From positions 98,357,037 through 98,421,036 of the forward strand of contig CM060955.1 in the NCBI GenBank assembly GCA_030765055.1: a DNA stretch of 64,000 nt, in the 5' to 3' direction. Source of the DNA: Mantis religiosa (taxonomy: Eukaryota > Arthropoda > Insecta > Mantodea > Mantidae). The notes under the pieces are model-generated. The model did no database searches. It had not been told where the DNA came from and saw only the letters and a program-made list of their open reading frames with translations. Shown in pieces: positions 10,764 to 21,570 of this stretch (position 1 is the stretch's first letter; each line of letters starts with the position of its first letter). Both the position numbers and the translations under genes were made by a program.

Positions 10764-11368
10764 TAAGTTAATTGATGGAAATTAATTGTTCCTTCACACT
10801 AGCCATATATAGGCTAAGGTTTTGGATAGATGGAGTCAAACTGAAAAATTCAATGCCATGACCAGGATTTGAACCACGGATCTCCTGGTTATATGAGATA
10901 TAACGAGTAATATAATATATGAGTCAATTGGAGAATTTAATGTCAGGACGGCATGTTGGCCATGGTAACTCAATGGTTAAGAGCGACTGGATGGAAACCA
11001 GGAGATCCATGGTTCAAATCCTGATTATGGCATTGAACTTTTCAGTTTGACTCTATATATCCAAAACCTTAGCCTATACATAGCTAGTGTGAAGGAACAA
11101 TTAATTTCCATTGATTAACTTAAATAATAAGAGTTAAATAATGAAGCCTGGGACTCAAGTACTTACAATAGTAAGTCACCACAGTGTATCTCGAATAAGA
11201 GAGCCCCTAGTGGTTTACTGGAAAATTTACAAGTCAGTTAGAGAATTTAGTGTCATGACGGCAGGTTGGCCATGGTAGCTCAATGGGTAAGAGCAACTGG
11301 ATGGAAACCAGGAGATCCGTGGTTCAAATCCTGGTCATGGCATTGAATTTTTCAGTTTGACTCTATCT
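10764..11368. mobile_element. tRNA-SINE (family C) inverted composite with 12-bp target duplication
   Basis: The left arm (10764-10886) is a minus-strand copy of the SINE 3' half. A plus-strand copy follows (about 10967-11130) and then a third, plus-strand copy (11143-11368). Each carries a tRNA-like head with TAGCTCAATGG and GGTTCAAATCC, except the left arm, which lacks the A-box part. ATGAATATCATT flanks the whole block at 10752-10763 and 11369-11380, so the composite inserted as one unit. The left end carries the full tail; the right end stops at GACTCTATCT. Confidence 0.8.
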
Positions 11369-11656
11369 ATGAATATCATTAATAGTATTTATATTATTGT
11401 TTGTATTATTTATGTATTACTGTTATTATTTATTATTTTTACTATTATTACTTTTACTGGAAATTATTATTTAGTACTTCATTATAATTTTTTAAAATTA
11501 ATTTTTAGTCAATTCTTTAGGAAGTCAAATTTTATACTTGCCAAGTGCCTCTGCATTTCTTGATTCAGACCTGGTTCTAGATGTTGTTTCTCCCTATATC
11601 TCTAAAATATTCAGATGTGACACTATTCACCTAACTTTTTAATAGCCACATGACTA

Positions 11657-11796
11657 CTAAAATTAGGCAAGTGAGTCAACCTTGTATATACTTTTCTCCA
11701 CTTACAAGTGGAGAAAACTATATACAAGGTTGACTCACTTGCCTAATTTTAGTAACAATGGCACTCCACTTTCTGAAATACTTCTTTTTATTCTAT
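11657..11796. mobile_element. 140-bp palindromic insertion with one-sided 44-bp tail
   Basis: Bases 11657-11752 form a near-perfect palindrome of about 46-bp arms with center near ACTTACAAGT. A non-palindromic 44-bp tail (11753-11796) lies on the right only. ATAGCCACATGACTA flanks the unit at 11642-11656 and 11797-11811, a 15-bp target duplication. No coding capacity. Confidence 0.8.
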
Positions 11797-11811
11797 ATAG
11801 CCACATGACTA

Positions 11812-12535
11812 TTTTTAGGAGTATTTATGTAATTTCTTTAGAAACTGTTTGAGTATAATTTTGTACATTTATATCAGAAAAGTGCATTGCAGGTGCTAAA
11901 TAATTTTCAGAGTAGGATCTGACACAGAATTCCTTTGTTTGTTTACAGATTTTTTAATAAATGTGTCCTAACGTGGGATTATGTGTCAGACTGTGTATGG
12001 TAATTTTCTTGGTGGTGGCAAACATGGTTGCAGGACCCGCAGCTACTTTTGTAGTGTCCATCTACATCATTGCAATGACAATCAAAATGATGATTACTAA
12101 AAAACTGCCCTGATGGAAGATAAGTTTTATAAATATGTATGTGAGAATGATTATATTGTTCATTATAAAGACTTACCATTACAGATTAAGTCACAGATAC
12201 TTAAGCTTTTGAAACTGTGGCTAATAAATGTTGAAAATTAAAATTCACATAATTTGATCACAACTGTTGCTAATGTAATCAAGTCTTTCATATAATATGT
12301 CCAAATAAACCTGCTACTTTGTGTAAAATAATATTTAATAGCAATGATTTGCTATCAGAATTACTATCATCAAAAAATGTTTCAAAAACGAGTATAAAGT
12401 GTAGAAACAACAGACTTATATTTGAAGCTGATATTTGCAACACCTCAACTAACCTAATCCAAACCTTTTCTATATTCAAACTGTAAAAAACTTGTATATT
12501 TGTCTAATATAGAGGTAATATGATTAATATAAACC
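11812..12535. other. AT-rich intergenic stretch
   Basis: I find no domain in the short frames (11979-12179 and 12288-12479) and no shared repeats. Confidence 0.4.
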
Positions 12536-12539
12536 ATGA

Positions 12540-12790
12540 CATAACAGCCCACCAACCCAACTGTCAGCCTCATGTCCACATACACAAGGTAGAGTGGGCG
12601 ATCATCTATCCGATATGGGGAGGAGATATGGTCAGCATTATGGCACCCTTAGCTGGAAAGTTGGCTTTCTAGACCTAGCATAGTCCTCAATTTCCTCACG
12701 AAGCTGAGCGGGCAAGTGGTCCTAACTCAGGACTTAAAATCCACAACCCCCAAGGATGGGAATGATCCTGAGCACATTCATTGGCAGGGA
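12540..12790. repeat. Interspersed repeat family B, copy 2
   Basis: This is the second copy of the 6290-6600 block, in the same orientation, with about 75-80% identity by eye over the shared stretches. Confidence 0.6.
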
Positions 12791-13601
12791 ATCAAAGCAC
12801 AATTTCATATTTCATATTCATATTCATATTTATTCACCAGGAGATTCTTACAGAATTTTGGGCTTCGTCAAAATAACATAAATAATTTAAATATATACAG
12901 TTGTAAAAATATTTAACTACACAGGATACATGATAATTCTATAAACATTAGTCCTTTTAACAATTAGTGTGATATTAATAAAGGTTTGAAAGCTAATACA
13001 CATCATCTTAAGTCTTAAAATCCACAGGGTGAGGCAGGTCCAGGCGTCCACATCATCTTCCTTGTTGTTTCGGCATGTAGTCTCAAACGTATGTAACAAG
13101 CAATTTACAAATTCGGATTAGTGTTATGTCATATAGCCTATGTCACATATACATTACAGGTTTTTTATTTAGCATATATACAAATATTCATCTATATCAT
13201 AGAAAGCACTATTGATTAAATAATTTTTTAACTGTTTAGTAAACTCTGGACCTGATGTTTGTTTAATATTGAATGGTAATTTATTTTATAATACTTTTCC
13301 AATCACAAAGGGATTCTTGTCAAAAAACGTCTTTCCTTTCCCTTCCCTATACATATTGCTTTTGGTTCTAGTATCGTATGTGTGTACATTGCTATTAATC
13401 TTTATATCTGATTTTTGTCTGACCCTATAAATGTATAATGACACCACGTTAATATCCTTTCATTTTTAAAAACTTCCTTACAGGAGTCCCTAATGCTCTA
13501 GTCCACTACACCTTGGTACAGGACAGAGAATATCAATGCTTACAACATTAATAATTGCACAAGTATCAAATGCAATAACAGAACAAGCATGACAGAATAT
13601 C
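12791..13601. other. AT-rich stretch with possible LINE remnant
   Basis: Bases 12800-13520 contain decayed frames without a motif I can name. Nothing definite is supported. Confidence 0.35.
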
Positions 13602-13613
13602 ACTCTTTCCTTA

Positions 13614-13755
13614 TTAAATTTTAGATGAGTCGTATTTTTTACACATCTGCTTCACTTTCGTGAAAGTGAAGCAGATGTGTAAAAAATACGACTCATCTAA
13701 AATTTAATAATTTTTCGCGTCACTATGGTGTTCCAATACAGTTAAATCTCGATAT
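13614..13755. mobile_element. Minimal palindromic derivative of the Penelope-like element
   Basis: Bases 13614-13707 are a palindrome (center 13660/13661) built from two inverted copies of the terminal 47 bp of the Penelope-like element at 20108-22657 (GATGAGTCGTATTTTTTAC and CATCTGCTTCACTTTCG). A tail at about 13709-13751 matches the one-sided extension of that element (20108-20150, inverted) with about two differences. The flanks ACTCTTTCCTTA at 13602-13613 and 13756-13767 are identical, and the duplication extends to ATAT with one indel. Confidence 0.85.
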
Positions 13756-14149
13756 ACTCTTTCCTTAGTTGCACGTATATACAACATACATGATACCATT
13801 GATGAACAAGTGTGTCAGCTAGGTATGGAATTGCATGAATTTATAATATAATCATAATTTACTTTTTTCCTCCCACAAAGGTATGTTTGTTTTTCCACAT
13901 TTTTTTCCAAAACTGATCTAAATATATGCATAAAAATGCTGATCGTTTTTGCTTTCTCTTGTACCTACTGACAGTAGGTGAAGCAAATATTGCATTTCAC
14001 CCAACAAATTTATATTAAAATTTTATTGGAAACCTCTAACCCTCACCACCTCCCACAAAAAATAAGGCCCATGTAAATGTTTCTCTTTCTCTCCTTCAAC
14101 CTTGTATCTCTCTCTCTATCTCACTCTCAATAATATAAATTTTATTTAT

Positions 14150-15430
14150 TTATAGGTTTTTCCACTTTACAGCAGTTCACCCTTGGTTCCTGCTTTCCAG
14201 AGATTCCTGTCCTTCTTCCAGCCCCCTCTTCTTCATATGACCATATATTTCCTTGTACCATGATCTTCTGGCTCTTCCCCACTTTCTTCTGCCTGGTACT
14301 TCGCACTTTAGGACTTGTTTGGGCCACCATTCTTCCAGCATCCGTTGTACTGTCCTTACCACTGTAGAGCTCTACTGGACATTCTGTCTATAACAGTTTC
14401 TAGTGCGTCCATTTCATGTCTTATTAAGTGCTTCTGACATTTTGTAGCCTTAATATCCTCATACTTCTTTGAAGTCCATCCATTTTTTTCACTAATATTC
14501 TTTTCTGCATTCTTCCAACTTTTGGATCCATATGTATGTACTACATGGCAAAGCGAGAAAGTGTATCAGGAAAATTTCGGAACACAGAGATGTGTACCTC
14601 AGCTTATCGCACATGCACAGCAAGTTCAGTGTATGTATACTCTGTTAGATGTAATCATGTCTTCTGGACAGCAATGTGTCATACGTCGGCAAGCGTGAGA
14701 AAACATCATATACACACATGCAGCTTCCAATCGTTCTATTTGTGTTTCGTAACTTACTGGGCAGCTTACTAATATTTCACTCTTCTAATCGACCAGATAA
14801 GACCTGATAAGAGACGATCACTGCCCTGGTGCCCTCAATGCACTCTCGAATAATAAGTATACTTTCTATTCTTGTTTTTAAAATTTGCTGTTTAGTCTTT
14901 CTAGTCAAATTCCTATTCCATAAAAGACTACAAACTTCAAATCACCTTCTTTGCACAATTTACTCTATTGATGATATCTTTTTCACAAGTGCCATTTTTA
15001 TCTATTATAGATCCTAGGTCTTAAATTGTTAGACACATTTAATTACATCATTTACTTGCAGATCTTCCAAATTTCCTCCTATTACCATATATTCTTTTTT
15101 AATGGCATTTATTTTTAATCCACAATCCACCTACTTAAAATTCATTTATTAATTTTCTAATTATGTATTCTATATCATCTTTATCCTGTCCTATTATAAT
15201 CTGGTCATCTGCAAATAGTAAATTGTGCAATAAGTGCCATTGATGTTTAGTTTCATTCCCCTACATGACTTATTCCACTTTGTCAACACCTTTTCTATAA
15301 ATATCTTACAGTTTAGGCAACATGCCACAAATTTGCCTTAGTGTTTTTGCTGTGGGGAATTCTGCTAATACTTGGTTTCCCATCTTAACACTTCCTTTAC
15401 ATTCATAAATTCTTTTAATAAAGTATATCA
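14150..15430 (-). pseudogene. LINE ORF2 remnant (RT palm to C-terminus)
   Basis: Reading the minus strand from 15425: a RQ.CGM.PKL segment, then FIEKVLTKW, then FADDQIIIGQDKDDIEY, which is the RT catalytic ADD box. After an interrupting repeat at 14539-14848 come YGSKSWKN, DALETVIDRMSSRAL and GRRKWGRARRSW, typical of the LINE 3' region. Frameshifts and stops are frequent, so it is inactive. The style fits RTE/CR1-like LINEs; the clade is uncertain. Confidence 0.65.
14539..14848. repeat. Interspersed repeat family R, copy 1 (inside the LINE)
   Basis: It starts at TACTACATGGCAAAG and ends near CAATGCACTCTCG. A second copy, split by a 2.2-kb insertion, lies at 16554-16705 and 18870-19015. It interrupts the LINE frame, so it inserted later. 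Confidence 0.6.
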
Positions 15431-16553
15431 AAATCATTTACCCAGGTAGAGTTAACAACTTCCAAATTTCAATTATTGTTAACTCTATATAATCTGAAAT
15501 AGAATTTCATAAAAGGTAATGAAATAAAATACACATTTATGAATTTTATTTTATTCTTTTTCAATAAAATTAGTACAAAAATTAGCAGAGTATCACAGAT
15601 ATGTCAATAATTGTTGTTCATAAAGTTAAGCTGTTTTCTTTTGACATTGCAAAGTTTTGGAACTATGTAATGTCATAAAGCTTGTTATAAAAAACATGAG
15701 ATTTTAAGCAGTTTAGCAATACCTTCAGAAAAAAGCCCCAACAGCTCAAGGGACATATAAAAGGAGAAGGATTAATACAAAAACAGCAAAAGTTCTTTAA
15801 CAAACTTTTTATGCCTAGATCTTTTGAAATGGACAAAGTAGCAATTACACCATTTTTAATCAACATTCTGGTTGAATACAAACTTACTTGCTTCTTGAAA
15901 TGTATATCCTACCAAAACTCTAATAAATGCTGATTGGCAAATTAATGAAATAACAATGAATATTTGGTTAAGGTAGGAGAAACTAACAGAAAGAAAAGCA
16001 TATGACAGCTAGCTCACTATCTGTCATAATACTCTCAAAGTTAGCCTAGGTCTAGCTGCATTTTGCTGCAGACCTTTTATGTTTTAAAATAACTCTAAGA
16101 GAAGCACATGTAAGTTAAATAGCTCATACACATTAATCAATGAACAAAATGCAGATATAATGCATTTCAGTAAATACTGTAATCAGTAATTAGTAGAAAA
16201 TGAAGCTAGTAACAGTAAGCAACAAATACTACACAAATATAATTATTTGTAACAAAAACTTAATTTATCTTTAAAGAAATTGATGGAAAATAGTTATTTT
16301 AAAAAATAGAAATTGCATAATGAATTTTGAAACACCGAAAATCAATTCTGTCTTTAAATTTATTTCATTCTTAGAGTTTGGTGGTACTGGCAGGAATGTA
16401 GTGACCTATAGTAACCATAACATTGACAACGAGACTGAATGTGACTGAAAATGTAAACAACTGTTTATGAAATTGCGATCTCACAGTTTATTGAAGTTTC
16501 CATCAATTTCTATAATGATAAGTGAAGTTATTATTAGAGACTATAATCAGTGT
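15431..16553. other. AT-rich intergenic stretch
   Basis: The frame at 15663-15881 (minus) has no recognisable domain. No repeats shared with the window were noticed. Confidence 0.4.
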
Positions 16554-17369
16554 TACTACATGGCAAAGTGAGGAGATGTACCAGAAAATTTTGAACAACT
16601 GAGATGTTTATGTGACTTTATTGCTTATACATGGCGAGTCCAGTGAGTACACCCTGTTCAGATGCAATCATGTCTTCTGGAGAGCAACAGAGCTGCAAAG
16701 TCAGTAGAACTGTTGTTTATCTTTCATTTCCTTGGCATGTTTTGCATAACCATATCATTCACTAGCTACGTTGGGTGGGGGTGGGGCAGAGGATTTATTT
16801 TATATAATGTGATGTAAACCAAAACTATGAATACATGTTATTTTTACTTTCATTTAGATTTATCATTATTAAACTAACATGACATTGTCTTTCATTAGAA
16901 ATTGCAATAATACTAAAATTATATACCATAATTTTGTATGGCTTAACATTATGATGCATTTAAATCATATGGTTTTTATTAAGGCTATCGCCTATTTGTA
17001 CAGATTGATTATGCTTCAGAAAAGAATAACTAGAACACCAAAAGAATTGACAATTATTGCAAAAAGAGATTGATTAACCTAAGAGCAGGCATGCAGGGGT
17101 ATAAGGTACTCCATTCTTATGTTTTTGCATATGGCAACATTACTAATGATTCTGTCTGTTTACGCTTGCTATTTGTTAGTTGTTCTTTGGTGCATGTGTT
17201 GATACAGTCACATCCTATTTTGTAAGTGTGAAGGATTGTTTATTGTCATGTTTGTTCAGCATTGTCGAGTTGGTGTATAAAGTTCCCTGCGTGCTTGACC
17301 ACATAAGTAATCTCATTTTACTGACTTGCTGTCATAATTGCAAACATGTGAGTGTGTGTGAACAATAAT

Positions 17370-18490
17370 ATTAATAGCTGTTACATAAAAATGCTTTGTC
17401 ATAAGAAAATTAACTCCAGAGGAAAATTCAATGCCATAGCCAGGATTTTAACCACGGATCTCCTGGTTTCCATCCAGTCGCTCTAACCCTTGAGCTACCA
17501 TGGCCAACATGCCGTCCTGACATTAAATTCTCCATTTGACTTATATATTTCCCCAGTAAACCACTAGGGGCTCTCGCATTCGAGATATACCGTTTGTGGC
17601 GACTTACAATTGTAAGTACTTGAGTCCCAGGCTTCTTCATTAAACCCTTATTAAGTTAAATGATGGAAATTAATCCTTTCTTCACACTAGCCATGGCATT
17701 GAATTTTTCATGTTGACTCTATCTATCGAAAACCTTAGCCTATATACGGCTAGTGTGAAGAAAGGGTTAATTTCCATCATTTAACTTAATAAGGGTTTAA
17801 TGAAGAAGCCTGGGACTCAAGTACTTGTGATAATAAGTCGCCACAAATGGTATATCTCGAATGTGAGAGCCCCTAGTGGTTTACCGGGAAAATATACAAG
17901 TCAAATGGAGAATTTAATGTCAGGACGGCATGTTGGCCATGGTAGCTCAAGGGTTAGAGCGACTGGACGAAAACCAGGAGATCCGTGGTTCAAATCCCGG
18001 CCATGGCATTGAATTTTTCATGTTGACTCTATTTATCAAAAACCTTAGCCTATATACGACTAGTGTGAAGAAAGGATTAATTTCCATCATTTAAATTAAT
18101 CCAGAGGAAATGTTGAAGATATTCAATGAACTGCGAGAAGACAACCTAATAGACAGTGGTGAATCAAGCGAAGTAGTAATTGAATAAAGTGACCACAATA
18201 CTGATTCTGAACAAAGTGATGTAGAGGAGTTTATGTCCCTTAGTTCTGAAAACTGCTTTTCTGGGAAAGATGTCTATTGCAAAATGAGAAAAGTGGATTT
18301 TTCGAAGGGTGGTAAAATAAAGTATAGGAACATAAGTATAGTAAAACATTTTCCTGGGCAAAAAGCTTTAGCAAAAATTCCTAGCGATGAACTCTCGCCT
18401 TTTCATGCCATTGTCAATTTTGACAAAAATGTCTTAAAAATGAGACATTTGCCGCCCTTTCCATCAGAGACCATTACAGAGCTCTTTTAA
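17370..18490 (+). pseudogene. piggyBac-type transposase N-terminal fragment, split by a SINE dimer
   Basis: Just before the SINE dimer the frame reads FVIRKLTPEE, and after it EEMLKIFNELREDNLIDSG continues in register. The SINE's TCCAGAGGAAA duplication encodes the join. Downstream come an in-frame TAA, an acidic stretch (NTDSEQSDVEEF) and RNISIVKHFPGQKALAKIPS, which resembles the region before the catalytic domain of piggyBac transposases. The frame ends at 18490, and no DDD catalytic region follows. A TTAACCTAAGAGCAGG at about 17077 could be the element's left end (weak). Confidence 0.55.
17426..18099. mobile_element. tRNA-SINE (family C) inverted dimer with 11-bp target duplication
   Basis: A minus-strand monomer (about 17426-17690) faces a plus-strand monomer (about 17730-18099), each with a tRNA-like head (plus copy: TAGCTCAAGGG, GGTTCAAATCCCGG). 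The mirrored frames beginning MKKPGTQVL on both strands are translations of the repeat, not genes. TCCAGAGGAAA at 17415-17425 and 18100-18110 is the target duplication. The left end is short (starts at ATTCAATGCC); the right end has the full tail. Confidence 0.8.
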
Positions 18491-19015
18491 ATCTGTTTGC
18501 ATGCTTTCATGTTAGTAAACTATTATTCATGCATTCTGTTTATACGGCAGAGTAACGATTTTGTTCAGATTGCATTCAAATGCAGTGTGTGTGGAAATGG
18601 TTTGCAACAATATTTGCAAGGTTTAATTACATGTTAATAAAGAAAATAAAAGTGTAGTAACTAATTTAGTTGGTTTTCTTTTCATTTATTTATCTTTTTT
18701 TTTTTTTTTTTCATTATGGAAAATGCAGAAGCCTCATTTTCATTCTTTGAAAAATATCACAACAAAAGATTACATGGATACATACTTTTAGCATTTATAA
18801 TCATTAAGGTTATTTTTATCTTAATGTAGCATTAATGTTGCATGTTGCATATTATAATTGGCTAACCTTTTATATCAGACATGCAGCTCTCAACTGCTTC
18901 ATTTGAACTTTGTCCCTTACTATAGACCAAGTTGCTAATATTTCACTCTTTCAATAAATAGATAAGAAATAAATGCAGTGCTGGTCACTGAAGGTCAATA
19001 CACCTCAACTCTCTG

Positions 19016-19443
19016 CCTTGTAGTAAGTTGTAACTTTTAATTTTGGATGATATTAAAATTTAATTAAAAGACTTGTTTTTATATATAGACCTTCCTTGGA
19101 AATGATGGTCCAGGTTTTATTTATTTGGTGTTACATTATGAAATTACATTTCTATAGATCATTGGCATTGGTCCAGGCTAAAGAGATCGGTCCAATAAAA
19201 AAATGTTGGGTGACCAAATCATCTCTAAAAATAAAATACAAATTAATTATAAAAAGAAGGAGCCTACTTCAGAGAGTAAGTCCTAGGTTCACATTTTCAT
19301 GTGGGTGCCATTCGACATTGTTGAATGAATGAACAGCATGCTGGTTATCTAAGAACAAACTGTGTGTTGAGATAAAGCCACAAACATTCCAGCAAATATT
19401 CATGATCTGAATGCCCTTGTTATCCTATATTATATGGGCATTA
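19016..19443. other. Intergenic stretch downstream of the receptor gene
   Basis: No domain or repeat is recognised. The short frame at 19096-19332 looks random. Confidence 0.4.
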
Positions 19444-19449
19444 TTTATT
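19444..19449 (-). terminator. Candidate poly(A) signal of the receptor gene
   Basis: AATAAA on the minus strand, about 360 nt after the receptor stop codon. It is one of several AT-rich possibilities; transcript data are needed to choose. Confidence 0.3.
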
Positions 19450-19811
19450 ATTCCATAAAATCACTGTAGCTTAGACTTAATATACACTTATTACCTGAAA
19501 ATCTGCAAAACCTTACTGCTTTTTATATTTGCCACTTATATAAACTTCATAATTTGCATGCTTACACAATACATTTATCATACACCCCTAATTTTGCTTA
19601 TATCTTGCAAACATAAGTATCAACATAGATTTGGTTATTAAATAGATATGTGGTTTATCTTTCTTAAGCTGCCTGCTTTTTTTACGCTCATAAATAAGTA
19701 CTGCATTGTTTTAAACATAAAACTTCTAAAGCTTGCTAACAAACACCAAAACCTGGAGCTTCTGCAAGCATTATGAATTCCTTAAGCTTTAGGCTCTTTT
19801 AATAACTCATG

Positions 19812-20056
19812 TTAACCTTTCTCAAACACAGGAGCAGTAAGATGTGTGCTTATGTGTTTGTATTCTCTACTGTGTGTATTCGTATTTGTTGAAGCAGTAG
19901 CAGGTGTGTGTACAGCCAGGTGCATTTGTTGACCTCTTGAACGGATCTTGACAGAATGTCTGTACAGTTCTCTCCAAACTTTATGAGTGCAGCTGAAGGC
20001 CATAAATATGAATAGCCCTTGTAAACTGTTGAGCACCACAAACAGAGCCCACAGTC
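19812..20056 (-). CDS. GPCR exon 4: TM7 and C-terminal tail
   Basis: The acceptor is CCTTTTTATAG before base 20056. Two bases complete a Gly codon with the last base of exon 3. The exon opens with LWALFVVLNSLQGLFIFMAF, the hallmark TM7 of adhesion/Methuselah-type receptors (NSLQG.FIF). It is followed by SCTHKVWRELYRHSVKIRS and a Ser/Thr-rich tail ending at TAA 19814-19812 (residues 661-740). A second overlapping frame from 20041 is only a shadow. A Penelope-like insertion begins 51 bp upstream of this acceptor. Confidence 0.85.
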
Positions 20057-20201
20057 CTATAAAAAGGAAACAAATTACTATATAAATAAATAACCAAATA
20101 CATGCATCGAGATTTAACTGTATTGGAACACCACAGTGAAGCGAAAAATTATTAAATTATAGATGAGTCGTATTTTTTACACATCTGCTTCACTTTCGTA
20201 C

Positions 20202-21226
20202 CTATTTTGAGGACATGTTTAACAAATCATCGCTTGCATCTACGGCTCTTGTGCGACTGAAGTTAGATCCAGTGGTGTGGGTAATTCTGGGGTTGTTGCT
20301 GCCATCTGTGGATTTAGTGATGAACTTAAATGTGGGATTCTCTTCTAGCGGGATTTCAAAGTTCATTAGTTGGTTTTTATGTTTTTCTATGTATATCCTC
20401 TCCCTTATGACGAGTTCACTATGTTTCTGTACGTATTTTAGTAATTCTGTGTTATCTTCAATTTCATTATTTTCAGACCAGAAATGAGCTGCTATTGCGG
20501 ACTTATCAATATTTTTGTATCTTAAGTGCCTGAAGTGTTCTTTCTTTCTAGTGCCTATGCTTCTTTTTGTCCTCCCTATGTAAATTTTTTCACAGTCTTT
20601 ACACTTAATCTTGTAAATGCCTAACTTTTCCTCTGGTTTTATCTTATCAGTATTATTACTGTGAAGTAGGTTTTTAATGTTGTAATTGTTTTTTGGTGCC
20701 AATGTTATATTGTATTTCTTGAATATTTTTTGGAACTTTTTTGTGGCCCAGGGGTGGTAAGTAAATTTAGCAAATCTAATTTCTTGTTTTATTGGTGTGA
20801 GAGCTGTGATCTGTTTTAATCTCTTTTGAAGTTTGAATAATTTTAGTTTTTTATCTACAAGGTTTTTTCCATATCCATTTTTAATTGCAGTTTTTAAGAT
20901 TTGATGGTATTCGTTTTGATATTCTTGCTGACTGAGAGGTAGATTTACTAATCTGTGTTTCAGACTGTTGATGGTTGCATGTTTGTTTGGAATTGGGTTG
21001 AAACTATTTGCTTTGATGTAATTATCTGTGTGTGTTGCTTTTTTATGAATGCCAAATTCTAGTTTTTCATTGCTTTTTTTTATTTTAAGATCTAAAAAAG
21101 GTAGAGTACAGTCCTCTTCAGTTTCCACTGTGAATTGTATGCTGGGTTCTTGCAGGTTGAGTAGTTTCAAAGCATCATCTATTAGTTTGTAGGGCACTAT
21201 TGCAAAGATGTCGTCTACGTATCTGT
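20202..21226 (-). pseudogene. Penelope-like RT end and GIY-YIG endonuclease, left arm
   Basis: It starts at the RT catalytic box RYVDDIF (21221-21210) and continues through the thumb-like region to a GIY-YIG nuclease (GIYKIKCKDCEKIYIGRTKR, then RKKEHFRHL, and RERIYIEKHKNQLMNFE carrying the expected Arg and Glu residues). The frame is open to its stop at 20202. Only about 50 bp separates that stop from the element terminus. The polymerase is incomplete: everything before YVDD is missing or rearranged, so this copy cannot encode a whole RT. Confidence 0.85.
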
Positions 21227-21570
21227 TTCCTGGAATTCTTTTTGTTGTAGTAACTCTAACATTTTTTCTTTGTATGTAGCTGTATCTAAGATTACTATTT
21301 TGTTCCCTTTATCAGCCCTTGAGAAGATTACATCCTTTTTCCTTAAAGATTTAATTATATGAATTTGTTTCAAATGTTTTTTTGGCTTTTTATTTATTAA
21401 GTTTTCCAATATAGGAGCTGATTTTTTCCTAATTATATTTTTGTCCATGGTTTCCAAGCTTTCTACTGCTAATTCTATATCTGCAATGAATTCATCCGGG
21501 TTGCTGGAGTGTGTTATACATGTTTTTAGGCCTTGGTTAAGTACATCTATTTCTTCATTGTTAAAATTTT
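21227..21570 (-). pseudogene. Penelope-like RT N-terminal fragment in the loop
   Basis: The minus strand encodes NPDEFIADIELAVESLETM, then IIRKKSAPILENLINKK, then IFSRADKGNKIVILDTATY, the conserved .ADKG..IVI segment near the start of Penelope-type RTs. It stops at DT* at the junction with the YVDD part, which is in another frame. The middle of the RT between ADKG and YVDD is deleted. Confidence 0.75.

Larger units (their letters stand above)
16554..19015. repeat. Repeat family R, copy 2, interrupted by a piggyBac-related block
   Basis: The left half (16554-16705) matches 14539-14690 and the right half (18870-19015) matches 14725-14848. The intervening 2.2 kb holds the piggyBac transposase fragment and a SINE dimer. 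I could not find a clean TTAA at both edges. Confidence 0.5.

Noticed and set aside
17937..18010. SINE C head as a functional tRNA gene
   Set aside because: Many copies, all embedded in the same repeat body. The cloverleaf resemblance is inherited from the SINE's tRNA ancestor.
17428..18012. Two mirrored 70-residue proteins starting MKKPGTQVL
   Set aside because: They are the two inverted arms of a SINE C dimer. The same frame is translated on both strands and includes the tRNA-like head.
19812..20041. Alternative exon 4 frame starting MWCSTVYKGY
   Set aside because: Shadow frame. The phase-matched frame gives a canonical TM7 (NSLQGLFIF).
20151..20215. Hammerhead ribozyme in the Penelope-like terminus
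   Set aside because: Some Penelope-like elements carry one, and GATGAGTCG looks suggestive. I could not find the CTGANGA core with a downstream GAAA in the right order on either strand. A covariance-model scan would settle it.
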